6,308 nucleotides of DNA from Spongiibacteraceae bacterium (GTDB lineage: Bacteria; Pseudomonadota; Gammaproteobacteria; Pseudomonadales; PIVM01), in contig JAUXDF010000197.1 in assembly GCA_030618505.1 (NCBI GenBank), forward strand, positions 1 to 6,308, in the 5' to 3' direction. Every line of letters begins with the position of its first letter. Position 1 is the stretch's first letter. Both the position numbers and the translations under genes were made by a program. Positions 1 to 5,273 of the stretch are shown in pieces. Under the pieces are notes generated by a model that worked only from the letters and a program-made list of their open reading frames with translations, did not search any database and was not told where the DNA came from.

Positions 1-108
1 GGCAACTTTTGCCTTAGGCTTGGTTTCAGCTTTAGCTTCAACCTTGGTCTCTTCAACCTTAACATCTACTGCTTTATCTTCTGTAGAAACCTGATCTGTT
101 GTAGCCAT
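1..108 (-). CDS. 5' end of an unrecognised Lys/Glu/Ala-rich protein (partial)
   Basis: The first 36 codons of a gene run off the left edge of the window. The start is an ATG at 106-108, preceded by a clear Shine-Dalgarno AGGAG at 116-120 with a 7-base spacer, so the start is well supported even though the fragment is short. The visible peptide begins MATTDQVSTEDKAV and continues into alternating Lys, Glu, Ala, Val and Thr residues. It has no hydrophobic stretch, so it shows no signal peptide or membrane segment and is probably cytoplasmic. Low-complexity charged N-termini of this kind occur in phasins (granule-associated proteins), histone-like proteins and some translation factors. The fragment does not discriminate between these, and I give no function. 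It lies about 120 bases downstream of the SRPBCC gene and has its own ribosome binding site. Confidence 0.7.
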   Translation of the reverse strand, partial: MATTDQVSTEDKAVDVKVEETKVEAKAETKPKAKVA

Positions 109-193
109 GATTACTCTCCTAATCAGCACCTAAGGGCTGTATCAATAGTGAATTAAATCCTTCATTACTGATTATGGAGAAATTTATTAGAAA

Positions 194-210
194 GCGCATT
201 CTAGTTGCGC
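194..210 (-). terminator. Weak stem-loop after the P450/SRPBCC operon
   Basis: On the minus strand GCGCA, a 7-base loop and TGCGC form a 5-bp GC-rich stem about 20 bases after the stop of the SRPBCC gene. It is followed by TTTCTAATAAATTT, which is only a broken T-run. It could be a weak intrinsic terminator for the operon. The stem is short, so this is tentative. Confidence 0.3.
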
Positions 211-230
211 CATTTTTCAAGATTGTAAAA

Positions 231-758
231 CTAGGACTCTAGAATTTTCTTATATTTCTTAAGCCAACGCTTAAACATCATCCCCATCACCATACGAGAG
301 GCAGGGATAAAAAACGCGCCTATTCCTGTCAACTGAATTGCCACAGTCCAGGTCAGACGAATTCCATCGGCTGTTTTCTCAATAATATAATCTTCGCCAA
401 AGGAGACCATTCCGCTCATGGTGCTCTCTTCCACATAAAAAGCGATATGCTCACCCTCCTCCCAGACAAAGAAGTTTTCCTTAACGGCATTACCGCCGGC
501 CAGATAGACCGTGCGGGTGGCACCCTGTTTAAAAGGTTTGTCACAGGTCCACTCAACTTTGGATATCGCTGGTGCCCACTCGGTCCAGACGGTGTCTCCA
601 GAAAGTGTCTCCATCAATCTTTCAACACTGCATTTAGCATCCATAACAGTAGTCACACGCAGGTTTGCGGTGTTAAAAAAGTCCAGCGTGACTGGCTTCA
701 GTACTTCAAAATTCTTCATCTTCGGTATACTCTTTTTTATTTCTCTTGTTTCTGCCAT
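231..758 (-). CDS. SRPBCC (START/polyketide-cyclase-like) family protein
   Basis: A protein of about 175 residues whose pattern fits the SRPBCC helix-grip fold, a family that binds hydrophobic ligands in a deep cavity. The domain spans roughly residues 30-170. An early strand (LRVTTVMDA) is followed by a helical segment with the W-x-x-W-type stretch TVWTEWAPAISKVEWT. Next comes PFKQGATRTV and a series of antiparallel strands ending in GIRLTWTVAIQL, and the protein closes with a long basic C-terminal helix (RMVMGMMFKRWLKKYKKIL). There is no signal peptide, so it is cytoplasmic. The start is uncertain. ATG at 756-758 has AAGG only 3 bases upstream, an in-frame TTG lies directly before it, and a second ATG at 717-719 would still leave the whole domain intact. 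The gene starts 18 bases after the P450 stop on the same strand, so the two are almost certainly co-transcribed. That suggests a role in handling the P450 substrate or product, which is inference. Family assignment is by pattern only. Confidence 0.82.
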   Translation of the reverse strand: MAETREIKKSIPKMKNFEVLKPVTLDFFNTANLRVTTVMDAKCSVERLMETLSGDTVWTEWAPAISKVEWTCDKPFKQGATRTVYLAGGNAVKENFFVWEEGEHIAFYVEESTMSGMVSFGEDYIIEKTADGIRLTWTVAIQLTGIGAFFIPASRMVMGMMFKRWLKKYKKILES

Positions 759-776
759 CAACCTTGGGAGCAGCGC

Positions 777-2033
777 TTAGACCTCTGGGTCAAAGGTGAT
801 ATGCATTTCCTTGATACCAACAACAAAGTTGGACATCAGGTTTCTGGGCTCGCCCACCAGCTTGGGATTGCGCAAACGCGGAATTATCTCTTCGAACATC
901 ACTTTTAGCTCCTTACGGGCCAAATGCGAGCCCAGGCAAAAGTGCTGACCGATACCAAAGGTACGATGCTGATTTTTCAAATCTGGCATGCGCTTTGTGC
1001 GCAGAATATCAAACTGATCAACATCCTCTCCGAACACTGCTTCCTCATGATTCACCGAAGGATAAAACAGCACCACTTTATCGCCCTTCTTTATTTCCTT
1101 ATCGCTCACCTTTACATCCTCCATCGCGGTGCGATGCATATGAATAAAGGGAGGATAAAATCGCAGTATCTCTTCAATGGCATCCGGAATTAACGAGGGA
1201 TCATCCACCAGCATTTGCAACTGTTCGGGATGTTCCATTAAAACGCGCATACCCTGACTGGTAGCCGTCCGGGTAGTTTCAACGCCGCCGGCAATCAGGA
1301 TTAAAAAGAAGGAGCAAAATTCAAACTCATTCAGGTGTTCACCCTCTACAGCACCACTAAGCAGCGCGTGCAAAACCGTACCTTCCTTTGGATCAGCCTC
1401 ATGCTTGGCTGATAGCTCCATAGCTATACCAAACAGTTCAGCTGCGGCCGTCTGGCCATCTTCCTGGGAGACGCTCAGCTCAGGGTCATCCATCCCCAGC
1501 ATGATATCTACCTGATCAGCAAAGCGTTGGCGCTGATCAGAAGGCAATCCCATTAGCGCGCATATAACAAACAACGGCATCTCTTCAGCCACTGTAGAGA
1601 CAAACTCGCATTCTCCCTTAGCGGCAACCTTATCAACGATATTTTTTGCGAACTCTCTCATCATCGGTTCAAGTGCATCTACCGCTTTACTGGTAAAAGC
1701 ATTTCTGACGACACGACGGTATTTAATATGATCCGGCGGATCCATATTAATAATCAATTGACGCATAATTTCCATGCTCTCAGGGTCATCGTCGCCATTT
1801 TGAGGATGAGACAGTTTTTCCCGTGAGGAGAAGATCTTTGGGTTTTTAGAAACAAAGTCCAGGTCATCACGCTGGGTTATTGCCCAAAAATCCCCATCGG
1901 AATTAGCATCGGAGGGATCTTGCAGCGCAACCGGACATTGCTCACGCAGGGTTTTAAAATATTCAAATGGAATGCCCTTTTGATAGGTCACAGGGTTCAT
2001 CAGGTCGAACTGAAAGGGGCATTTTTCTGGCAT
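777..2033 (-). CDS. Cytochrome P450, CYP125/CYP142/CYP124-like
   Basis: A complete bacterial class I P450 of 418 residues, the usual length. It has no membrane anchor and is therefore soluble, needing a ferredoxin and reductase that are not encoded here. Visible landmarks are the C-helix region NMDPPDHIKYRR (residues 96-107), the I-helix oxygen-activation motif AGGVETT (248-254), the K-helix ExxR (E288-R291) and the haem-binding loop FGIGQHFCLG (359-368) with Cys366 as the iron ligand. From memory, the sequence around the I-helix (GGVETTRTATSQGM), the stretch KKGDKVVLFYPSVNHEEAVF and the C-terminal VGIKEMHITFD resemble the mycobacterial CYP125/CYP142/CYP124 group. That group hydroxylates the terminal methyl of sterol side chains or methyl-branched lipids. 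Subfamily and substrate are inference. The ATG at 2031-2033 is preceded by GGAG (2041-2044) with a 7-base spacer. It is the first gene of an operon with the SRPBCC protein. Confidence 0.95.
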   Translation of the reverse strand: MPEKCPFQFDLMNPVTYQKGIPFEYFKTLREQCPVALQDPSDANSDGDFWAITQRDDLDFVSKNPKIFSSREKLSHPQNGDDDPESMEIMRQLIINMDPPDHIKYRRVVRNAFTSKAVDALEPMMREFAKNIVDKVAAKGECEFVSTVAEEMPLFVICALMGLPSDQRQRFADQVDIMLGMDDPELSVSQEDGQTAAAELFGIAMELSAKHEADPKEGTVLHALLSGAVEGEHLNEFEFCSFFLILIAGGVETTRTATSQGMRVLMEHPEQLQMLVDDPSLIPDAIEEILRFYPPFIHMHRTAMEDVKVSDKEIKKGDKVVLFYPSVNHEEAVFGEDVDQFDILRTKRMPDLKNQHRTFGIGQHFCLGSHLARKELKVMFEEIIPRLRNPKLVGEPRNLMSNFVVGIKEMHITFDPEV

Positions 2034-2078
2034 TGAATTGCTCCGAGTTTATGCTTTTTATGTTTCTAGACTATAGCA

Positions 2079-2106
2079 ATCATATTACATACGGCAGACA
2101 TGTAAA
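2079..2106 (-). promoter_or_regulatory. Candidate sigma-70 promoter of the P450/SRPBCC operon
   Basis: On the minus strand a -35-like TTTACA lies at 2101-2106 and a -10-like TATGAT at 2079-2084, separated by 16 bases. Transcription would start near 2072, giving a leader of about 38 bases that contains the GGAG ribosome binding site of the P450. Both hexamers differ from consensus by one base. It is the best match in this interval, but it was found by eye. Confidence 0.45.
2085..2105. promoter_or_regulatory. Inverted repeat in the P450 promoter spacer (possible operator)
   Basis: TTACAT (2085-2090) and ATGTAA (2100-2105) are perfect 6-bp inverted arms separated by 9 bases. The dyad lies between the -10 and overlaps the -35 of the candidate promoter, the usual place for a repressor operator of the TetR or GntR type. 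It does not look like the KstR motif known for mycobacterial sterol genes. The regulator is not in the window. Confidence 0.35.
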
Positions 2107-2369
2107 GACACCTTGTTTGAAATCAATGACAGCTTTGTAACGAAGGAAATTCCCGACTATAACCTCGAGTTATCAAAACATAGGGAAGGAGCTTAAAGAA
2201 GGAGAGTAAGCGAACTTTAGAATAGGAAAAGAGACCGAGAAAAGGCTCTGGAAGAAGGCACACTAGGCCACCTGCCGAGCTGAATAAAATCAAAACCCTC
2301 GACCGTCACTTTCTTAATACTTTAGTAACTTATTCAGCATAATGAAATAAACAATCAGAACTCACCATT
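2107..2369. other. Non-coding stretch upstream of the P450 operon
   Basis: I see no gene on either strand here. Two things stand out. The plus strand is strongly purine-rich (about four in five bases) from about 2184 to 2260 and holds several AGGAG-like runs, but no start codon follows them. A 9-bp inverted repeat, GCTGAATAA (2279-2287) with TTATTCAGC (2330-2338), encloses 42 bases. Neither has a clear function. Confidence 0.5.
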
Positions 2370-2450
2370 TTCGTCATCCCCGAGGTTTTTTGTCGGGGAT
2401 CCAGAGTTCTGCAAACTGGATTCCGGCTAAAAGACTGCCGGAATGACGAA
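2370..2450. repeat. REP/BIME-like composite repeat, two inverted 33-nt hairpin units
   Basis: Unit A (2372-2404, plus) reads CGTCAT, stem CCCCGA, a 9-base loop, stem TCGGGG, then ATCCAG. Unit B (2448-2416, minus) reads CGTCAT, stem TCCGGC, a 9-base loop, stem GCCGGA, then ATCCAG. They have identical flanks and identical lengths but different stems, and both stems are perfectly paired. An 11-base linker (2405-2415) separates them, and the outer ends TTCGTCAT and ATGACGAA also pair. ATCCAG of A and CTGGAT of B can form a third stem across the linker. This general shape (CGTCATTCC... with ...GGAATCCAG) is that of dispersed repeats common in gammaproteobacteria and of Neisseria dRS3. It starts about 30 bases after the cytochrome c stop, the usual extragenic 3' position for REP elements, where it could stabilise or end the transcript. 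Confidence 0.85.
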
Positions 2451-2480
2451 CTTTGTGCCTTTACTGAATAGTTACATACT

Positions 2481-2957
2481 TTATTTCTTTTCTCCGGACT
2501 CAGGAATCCAGTAAACCGGATAGTTTGAATGCTTATAGGGAGAAAGTTTGTAGTTGGATTGCACAAAGGCTACCAGATCGATCAACTGGGTGACTGTCAT
2601 CACATCATTAAAACTGACCATCTTCGATTCGCCACCCTCGCTAGCCATATCAGTGGAATCTCTCCGCGCCACTCGGTGCGAGGGATTGATAATGGAAGTA
2701 ACCAGCTCGCCATAACTTTTGATGTGCGTGGTTTCTCCACCAAGAACAACTGACACACCAGAAGATGCGCCATCGCCCAGCTGTGCCACTTCCTTGCTGA
2801 CATGACAGGCATTGCACTTAAATTCTATAAAGGCAGCCTTGCCCCGTTCTACATCGCCGTCTGGCAATGAAAACCCGACTGACCCCTTCGGCCCAGTATC
2901 ACAACCGGCTAAACATATTGCTCCTAACACCAACAATAAACGTGGAATAGTACGCAT
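2481..2957 (-). CDS. Monohaem c-type cytochrome lipoprotein
   Basis: A 158-residue exported cytochrome. The N-terminus MRTIPRLLLVLGAICLAGC is a lipoprotein signal peptide with lipobox LAGC (16-19), so Cys19 would be lipidated. Asp20 at position +2 would, by the Escherichia coli Lol rule, keep it in the inner membrane facing the periplasm. The haem site is CNACH (48-52) with His52 as one iron ligand. The likely second ligand is Met113 in SKMVSFNDVMTVTQL, ahead of the typical C-terminal helix TQLIDLVAFVQSNY of class I cytochromes c. The chosen ATG (2955-2957) has GGAG at 2967-2970 with a 9-base spacer and begins the signal peptide exactly. An in-frame extension of 19 codons upstream has no such support. 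It presumably carries electrons, but its partner is not visible. The gene stands alone between the REP-like repeat and the PEP-CTERM terminator. I recognise the fold but no named subfamily. Confidence 0.88.
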   Translation of the reverse strand: MRTIPRLLLVLGAICLAGCDTGPKGSVGFSLPDGDVERGKAAFIEFKCNACHVSKEVAQLGDGASSGVSVVLGGETTHIKSYGELVTSIINPSHRVARRDSTDMASEGGESKMVSFNDVMTVTQLIDLVAFVQSNYKLSPYKHSNYPVYWIPESGEKK

Positions 2958-3223
2958 AAACTCTGTCTCCATATCATTCAATAACAAGCTCACCGCCTGC
3001 ATATAACAACACATCCGGCGAACCCCATCACCCCGAAGTTAACATGAAGAAGTGGCTTAACGATTGACAAGAATCAACTATAGGTCTGATGCGACCCGCA
3101 AAAAACTCTAGACCTGACAGGCTAATATTTCGTGATTATAGTGCTTAGCAAAAAGAGCAGTGACAAGCCCAGCAGGTTTTTTCATCCAGCCTTGGCTATC
3201 ATTTTTTTATGTTTTTAAATGGC
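2958..3223. other. Intergenic stretch upstream of the cytochrome c gene
   Basis: This holds no gene I can support and no convincing sigma-70 promoter for the cytochrome. A TTGACA at 3064-3069 on the plus strand has no good -10 at the right distance and no gene downstream of it. Apart from the terminator at its right edge, I see nothing defined. Confidence 0.45.
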
Positions 3224-3256
3224 ATAAAAAAACCGCCAAAGCAGCGGTTTTTTTAT
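3224..3256. terminator. Strong bidirectional intrinsic terminator after the PEP-CTERM gene
   Basis: A 13-bp perfect inverted repeat, ATAAAAAAACCGC (3224-3236) and GCGGTTTTTTTAT (3244-3256), encloses a 7-base loop. On either strand it gives a CCGC/GCGG stem core preceded by A7 and followed by T7, the form of a two-way rho-independent terminator. It starts 17 bases after the PEP-CTERM stop and would end that transcript. Confidence 0.88.
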
Positions 3257-3273
3257 ACCTGAATTAATACCGC

Positions 3274-3957
3274 CTAAGCAGACTTTTTCACGCGTAACAA
3301 TCCTAGTCCAGCCAAGCCCAAACCAAATAAAGCGATAGAACCTGCCTCAGGCACAGAACTAACGGAGATGTCATCCAGAAAGTTCCCATAGGTCAGTTTA
3401 TTGTTATGGTAACCCACTTGGGTAAAAGTCAGTGTTGTTGAGCTACCCTGAGCAGTAAAAACATCGCTAAAAACACTCCACATATCCGTTGTGTGATCAT
3501 CCACTAATGAAGACAAGTCACCCGCCGTCACTTTAAATGATTCATTACTCTCAACCGACGCTCGGCTCTCTTCGTCACCAAGCCTTGCACGATAATCGAA
3601 GGACAAAACGTATTTTTCACCGGCTTGCGTACCAAAAGTCTGAGAGATAGAAAACAGGGCGCCACCCGCATAGTGCGCATTAAGCTCAGCAAACTGCTTA
3701 CCCTCAGTAGCATCAATCCCCTGAAAGCCACTTTCCCAGATTTCAATATTACTATCACTATCTTCCCAACCGGTAACATCACTGGCATTCCAATAATCCC
3801 AGCCAGTCGCCCCGCCACGTAGACCATCACCAACCAGCGGATTCTCAAACCCACCATTAACAATAAGATTGGCATTAGCAACAGAGGCGAAAGCAAAAGT
3901 TGCAGTAACCACGGCAATCCGTGTGCCTATAACCATTCCTTTAGTTAGTCCTTTCAT
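3274..3957 (-). CDS. PEP-CTERM sorting-domain surface protein (PEA variant)
   Basis: A 227-residue exported protein with the three-part C-terminal tail of exosortase substrates. The near-PEP motif VPEAGS (202-207) is followed by a hydrophobic segment of about 14 residues (208-221, IALFGLGLAGLGLL) and a short basic end RVKKSA. Exosortase (EpsH family) is thought to cut at this motif and pass the protein to the cell surface or the extracellular polysaccharide matrix. The N-terminus is a Sec signal peptide with a likely cut after Ala29 (ANA before NLIVNGGFE). The mature domain begins NLIVNGGFENP and has GWEDSDSNIEIWESGFQG, EGKQFAELNAH and YVLSFDYRARLG. These resemble DUF642-like or galactose-binding-like beta-sandwich domains seen on PEP-CTERM proteins, so glycan binding is possible but inferred. 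Position 205 is Ala instead of the usual Pro, a variant known in the family. The start is ATG 3955-3957 with AAAGG 9 bases upstream. No exosortase gene is in the window. Confidence 0.93.
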   Translation of the reverse strand: MKGLTKGMVIGTRIAVVTATFAFASVANANLIVNGGFENPLVGDGLRGGATGWDYWNASDVTGWEDSDSNIEIWESGFQGIDATEGKQFAELNAHYAGGALFSISQTFGTQAGEKYVLSFDYRARLGDEESRASVESNESFKVTAGDLSSLVDDHTTDMWSVFSDVFTAQGSSTTLTFTQVGYHNNKLTYGNFLDDISVSSVPEAGSIALFGLGLAGLGLLRVKKSA

Positions 3958-4163
3958 AAAATGATGCCTTTAAAATATTAAGAAATACCCCGATCCGGGC
4001 TAGCCATGTAGCAAAAAACACGCCCAAATACTAACATACTGATATTAAAGGAAATAATACCAGCGAATAAACCCGACAACGTTACTACTGTAATAAATAT
4101 CGACGTTTTTTACCGCTCGTTCTACAAATAACATAAACGGGAGCACAATCAGGGTATTACATT
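3958..4163. other. Intergenic stretch upstream of the PEP-CTERM gene
   Basis: AT-rich, with no gene seen. It holds the candidate sigma-54 promoter (4010-4025) and, further upstream, a 12-bp dyad TTAC-TACT-GTAA at 4082-4093. That dyad lies where an activator site for a sigma-54 promoter could sit, about 80-90 bases before the predicted start of transcription. The role of the dyad is speculative. Confidence 0.4.
4010..4025 (-). promoter_or_regulatory. Candidate sigma-54 (RpoN) promoter of the PEP-CTERM gene
   Basis: The minus strand reads GGGCGTGTTTTTTGCT. Set against the consensus TGGCACG-N4-TTGC, it keeps the essential GG (4024-4023) and GC (4012-4011) with exactly 10 bases between them, plus C and G of the -24 box and TT of the -12 box. 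The start would fall near position 3999, giving a leader of about 42 bases before the ATG. RpoN with the response regulator PrsR is known to control PEP-CTERM genes in other bacteria, which fits. Confidence 0.5.
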
Positions 4164-4192
4164 AAAAAAACGGCGGTAAATCAGGCTTTACC
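4164..4192 (-). terminator. Candidate intrinsic terminator after the outer-membrane protein gene
   Basis: On the minus strand GGTAAA, a 6-base loop and TTTACC form a 6-bp stem, then GCCG and a run of seven T (4170-4164). It lies about 60 bases after the stop of the outer-membrane protein gene. The 4-base gap between stem and T-run makes it less than ideal. Confidence 0.45.
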
Positions 4193-4251
4193 AAAAGATA
4201 TTAATAACATTCTGTAAACAATATCGACACAACCAAAACTATTCAGCGTTA

Positions 4252-5040
4252 CTAGAACCCAAAGCCAACACCAATCATCAATCCAGAGACATGCACGTCA
4301 TACACAAAATCATTATCATCATAATCCACGGCAATAAACCGATAGGCGTAACGCATCGAAATATTTTTTGTCAGTTTCTGATCCACCGCCAGCATTACCT
4401 GTGTCGTGCTTTCCGAACCCACACCAAAACCAGCACTCTCCAGACTCGCCCAATAAGCCCATTTTTCACTTAATTGCCAGCGACTCAAAATGCCAATAAT
4501 GGGATCAATCCAGTCATCGCCGATATCACGGGTAAATACTTCTTCGGTTTCAACCACCGTCAGATCCATTTGACCATCCACTTCCGCCACGCGCACGCCG
4601 CCGTATACATAAAAATTAAATTCTTCATCATGTAAAAACCGGTATCCGACATCAACATCCCAAAAAGTTTGCTCGGCGGTGACATCAGTATTCCAGAGTT
4701 TACCAGGCTCAACATTATCAGACTCGATGGAAAACGCTTCTGTCCATAACAACCAGTTTCCCTTACTGGCGCTAAGTGCAAGCAGACCCGTACTTTTGGT
4801 ACCAGAATCCAGTTCGGAAGCAAAATCTACAACAACCTCTCCTTCATCTACATCCACAGTTATTGAAGGCAGCTGAGCAATATCCCCCTTTTGTTTTGCC
4901 GCCCAATAATAGGGGGCAACCTCAAAGCGCCACTCATCAGCACTACTCAAGGGCGCCAGCAGCATAGATAACACCATAAACGGCACTGCAGATGACATAC
5001 CGGCCAGCACTTTTAATAACATTGGCGAACTTTTACGCAT
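4252..5040 (-). CDS. Outer-membrane beta-barrel protein of unknown function
   Basis: A 262-residue exported protein. Residues 1-34 form a long signal peptide, basic (MRKSSPMLLK) then hydrophobic, with a probable cut after SSA at 34. The mature part begins DEWRFEVAPYYWAAKQKGDI and continues as alternating short amphipathic strands rich in Trp, Tyr and Phe. It ends VSGLMIGVGFGF, with the C-terminal Phe that the Bam machinery recognises in barrel proteins. The stretch DDWIDPIIGILSRWQLSEKW...FGVGSESTTQ...NISMRYAYRF...VDYDDNDFVYDV is a pattern I have seen in many uncharacterised proteobacterial barrel proteins. The size suits an 8-10 strand barrel. The ATG at 5038-5040 is preferred because AAAGGG (5049-5054) sits 8 bases upstream. 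A GTG at 5047-5049 would overlap this binding site. It stands alone between the MITE and its terminator. No transport or enzymatic role can be assigned. Confidence 0.85.
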   Translation of the reverse strand: MRKSSPMLLKVLAGMSSAVPFMVLSMLLAPLSSADEWRFEVAPYYWAAKQKGDIAQLPSITVDVDEGEVVVDFASELDSGTKSTGLLALSASKGNWLLWTEAFSIESDNVEPGKLWNTDVTAEQTFWDVDVGYRFLHDEEFNFYVYGGVRVAEVDGQMDLTVVETEEVFTRDIGDDWIDPIIGILSRWQLSEKWAYWASLESAGFGVGSESTTQVMLAVDQKLTKNISMRYAYRFIAVDYDDNDFVYDVHVSGLMIGVGFGF

Positions 5041-5086
5041 ATTCAACACCCTTTCTTCCTTATATATCGCAATAATTTTTCAGGCA

Positions 5087-5105
5087 GTGCTCGCCCGGCA
5101 AGCAC
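5087..5105. promoter_or_regulatory. 19-bp near-perfect palindrome upstream of the outer-membrane protein gene
   Basis: GTGCTCGCCCGGCAAGCAC is a dyad with 9-bp arms, 8 of 9 pairs matching, around a central C. It lies 47 bases upstream of the ATG. GC-rich symmetry of this quality in an AT-rich leader suggests a regulator binding site. I could not identify a good sigma-70 promoter around it, so its exact relation to transcription is open. Confidence 0.45.
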
Positions 5106-5132
5106 ACAATTTATCGTTGAATGGTACTTAGT

Positions 5133-5269
5133 TAGTGCCCATCCAGAAATTAGACAAAGAGATCCTGGCCAACGCAAATCTTGGGCCTTGAAAAGGCCTA
5201 GGAGCTAGATTTGCGTTGGCCAGGAGCAGACTTAATTTTCGAAAACTTCCGGTTTCTGGTTAGGCACTA
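5133..5269. mobile_element. MITE-like element with TA-flanked terminal inverted repeats
   Basis: The 137-bp element has imperfect 17-bp terminal inverted repeats: left TAGTGCCCATCCAGAAA (5133-5149) and right TTTCTGGTTAGGCACTA (5253-5269), matching at 15 of 17 positions. TA at each outer edge fits a TA target duplication as made by IS630/Tc1-mariner transposases. Inside is a perfect 19-bp inverted repeat (5163-5181 with 5207-5225, core GGCCAACGCAAATCT). Within that lies GGCCTT-GAA-AAGGCC (5184-5198), and further right the palindrome TTTTCGAAAA (5236-5245). No open reading frame is present, so it would depend on a transposase elsewhere. The right end is 4 bases from the murB stop. Its hairpins may fold in the murB transcript. 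Confidence 0.75.
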
Positions 5270-5273
5270 GATA

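Noticed and set aside
447..1193. Plus-strand open frames opposite the SRPBCC and P450 genes
   Set aside because: They are antisense to two well-supported genes, have no recognisable domain or convincing ribosome binding site, and look like shadows.
2079..2106. KstR operator controlling the sterol-like P450
   Set aside because: The dyad TTACAT-N9-ATGTAA does not match the AAC-GTT-type KstR motif.
2370..2450. CRISPR repeats
   Set aside because: Only two units, in inverted orientation with self-pairing stems and an 11-base linker, which does not fit a CRISPR array.
2330..2566. Minus-strand frame of 78 codons across the REP-like repeat
   Set aside because: It overlaps the end of the cytochrome gene in another frame and reads through both hairpins, so it is a chance frame.
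2958..3014. Longer N-terminus for the cytochrome c protein
   Set aside because: The 19 extra codons place residues before an exact lipoprotein signal peptide, and the internal ATG at 2955-2957 has a proper GGAG.
3064..3069. TTGACA on the plus strand as a -35 box
   Set aside because: No -10 at 16-18 bases and no plus-strand gene downstream.
3188..3197. AGCC/GGCT near a T-run as a plus-strand terminator
   Set aside because: The loop would be only two bases, the stem is too short, and no plus-strand gene needs ending there.
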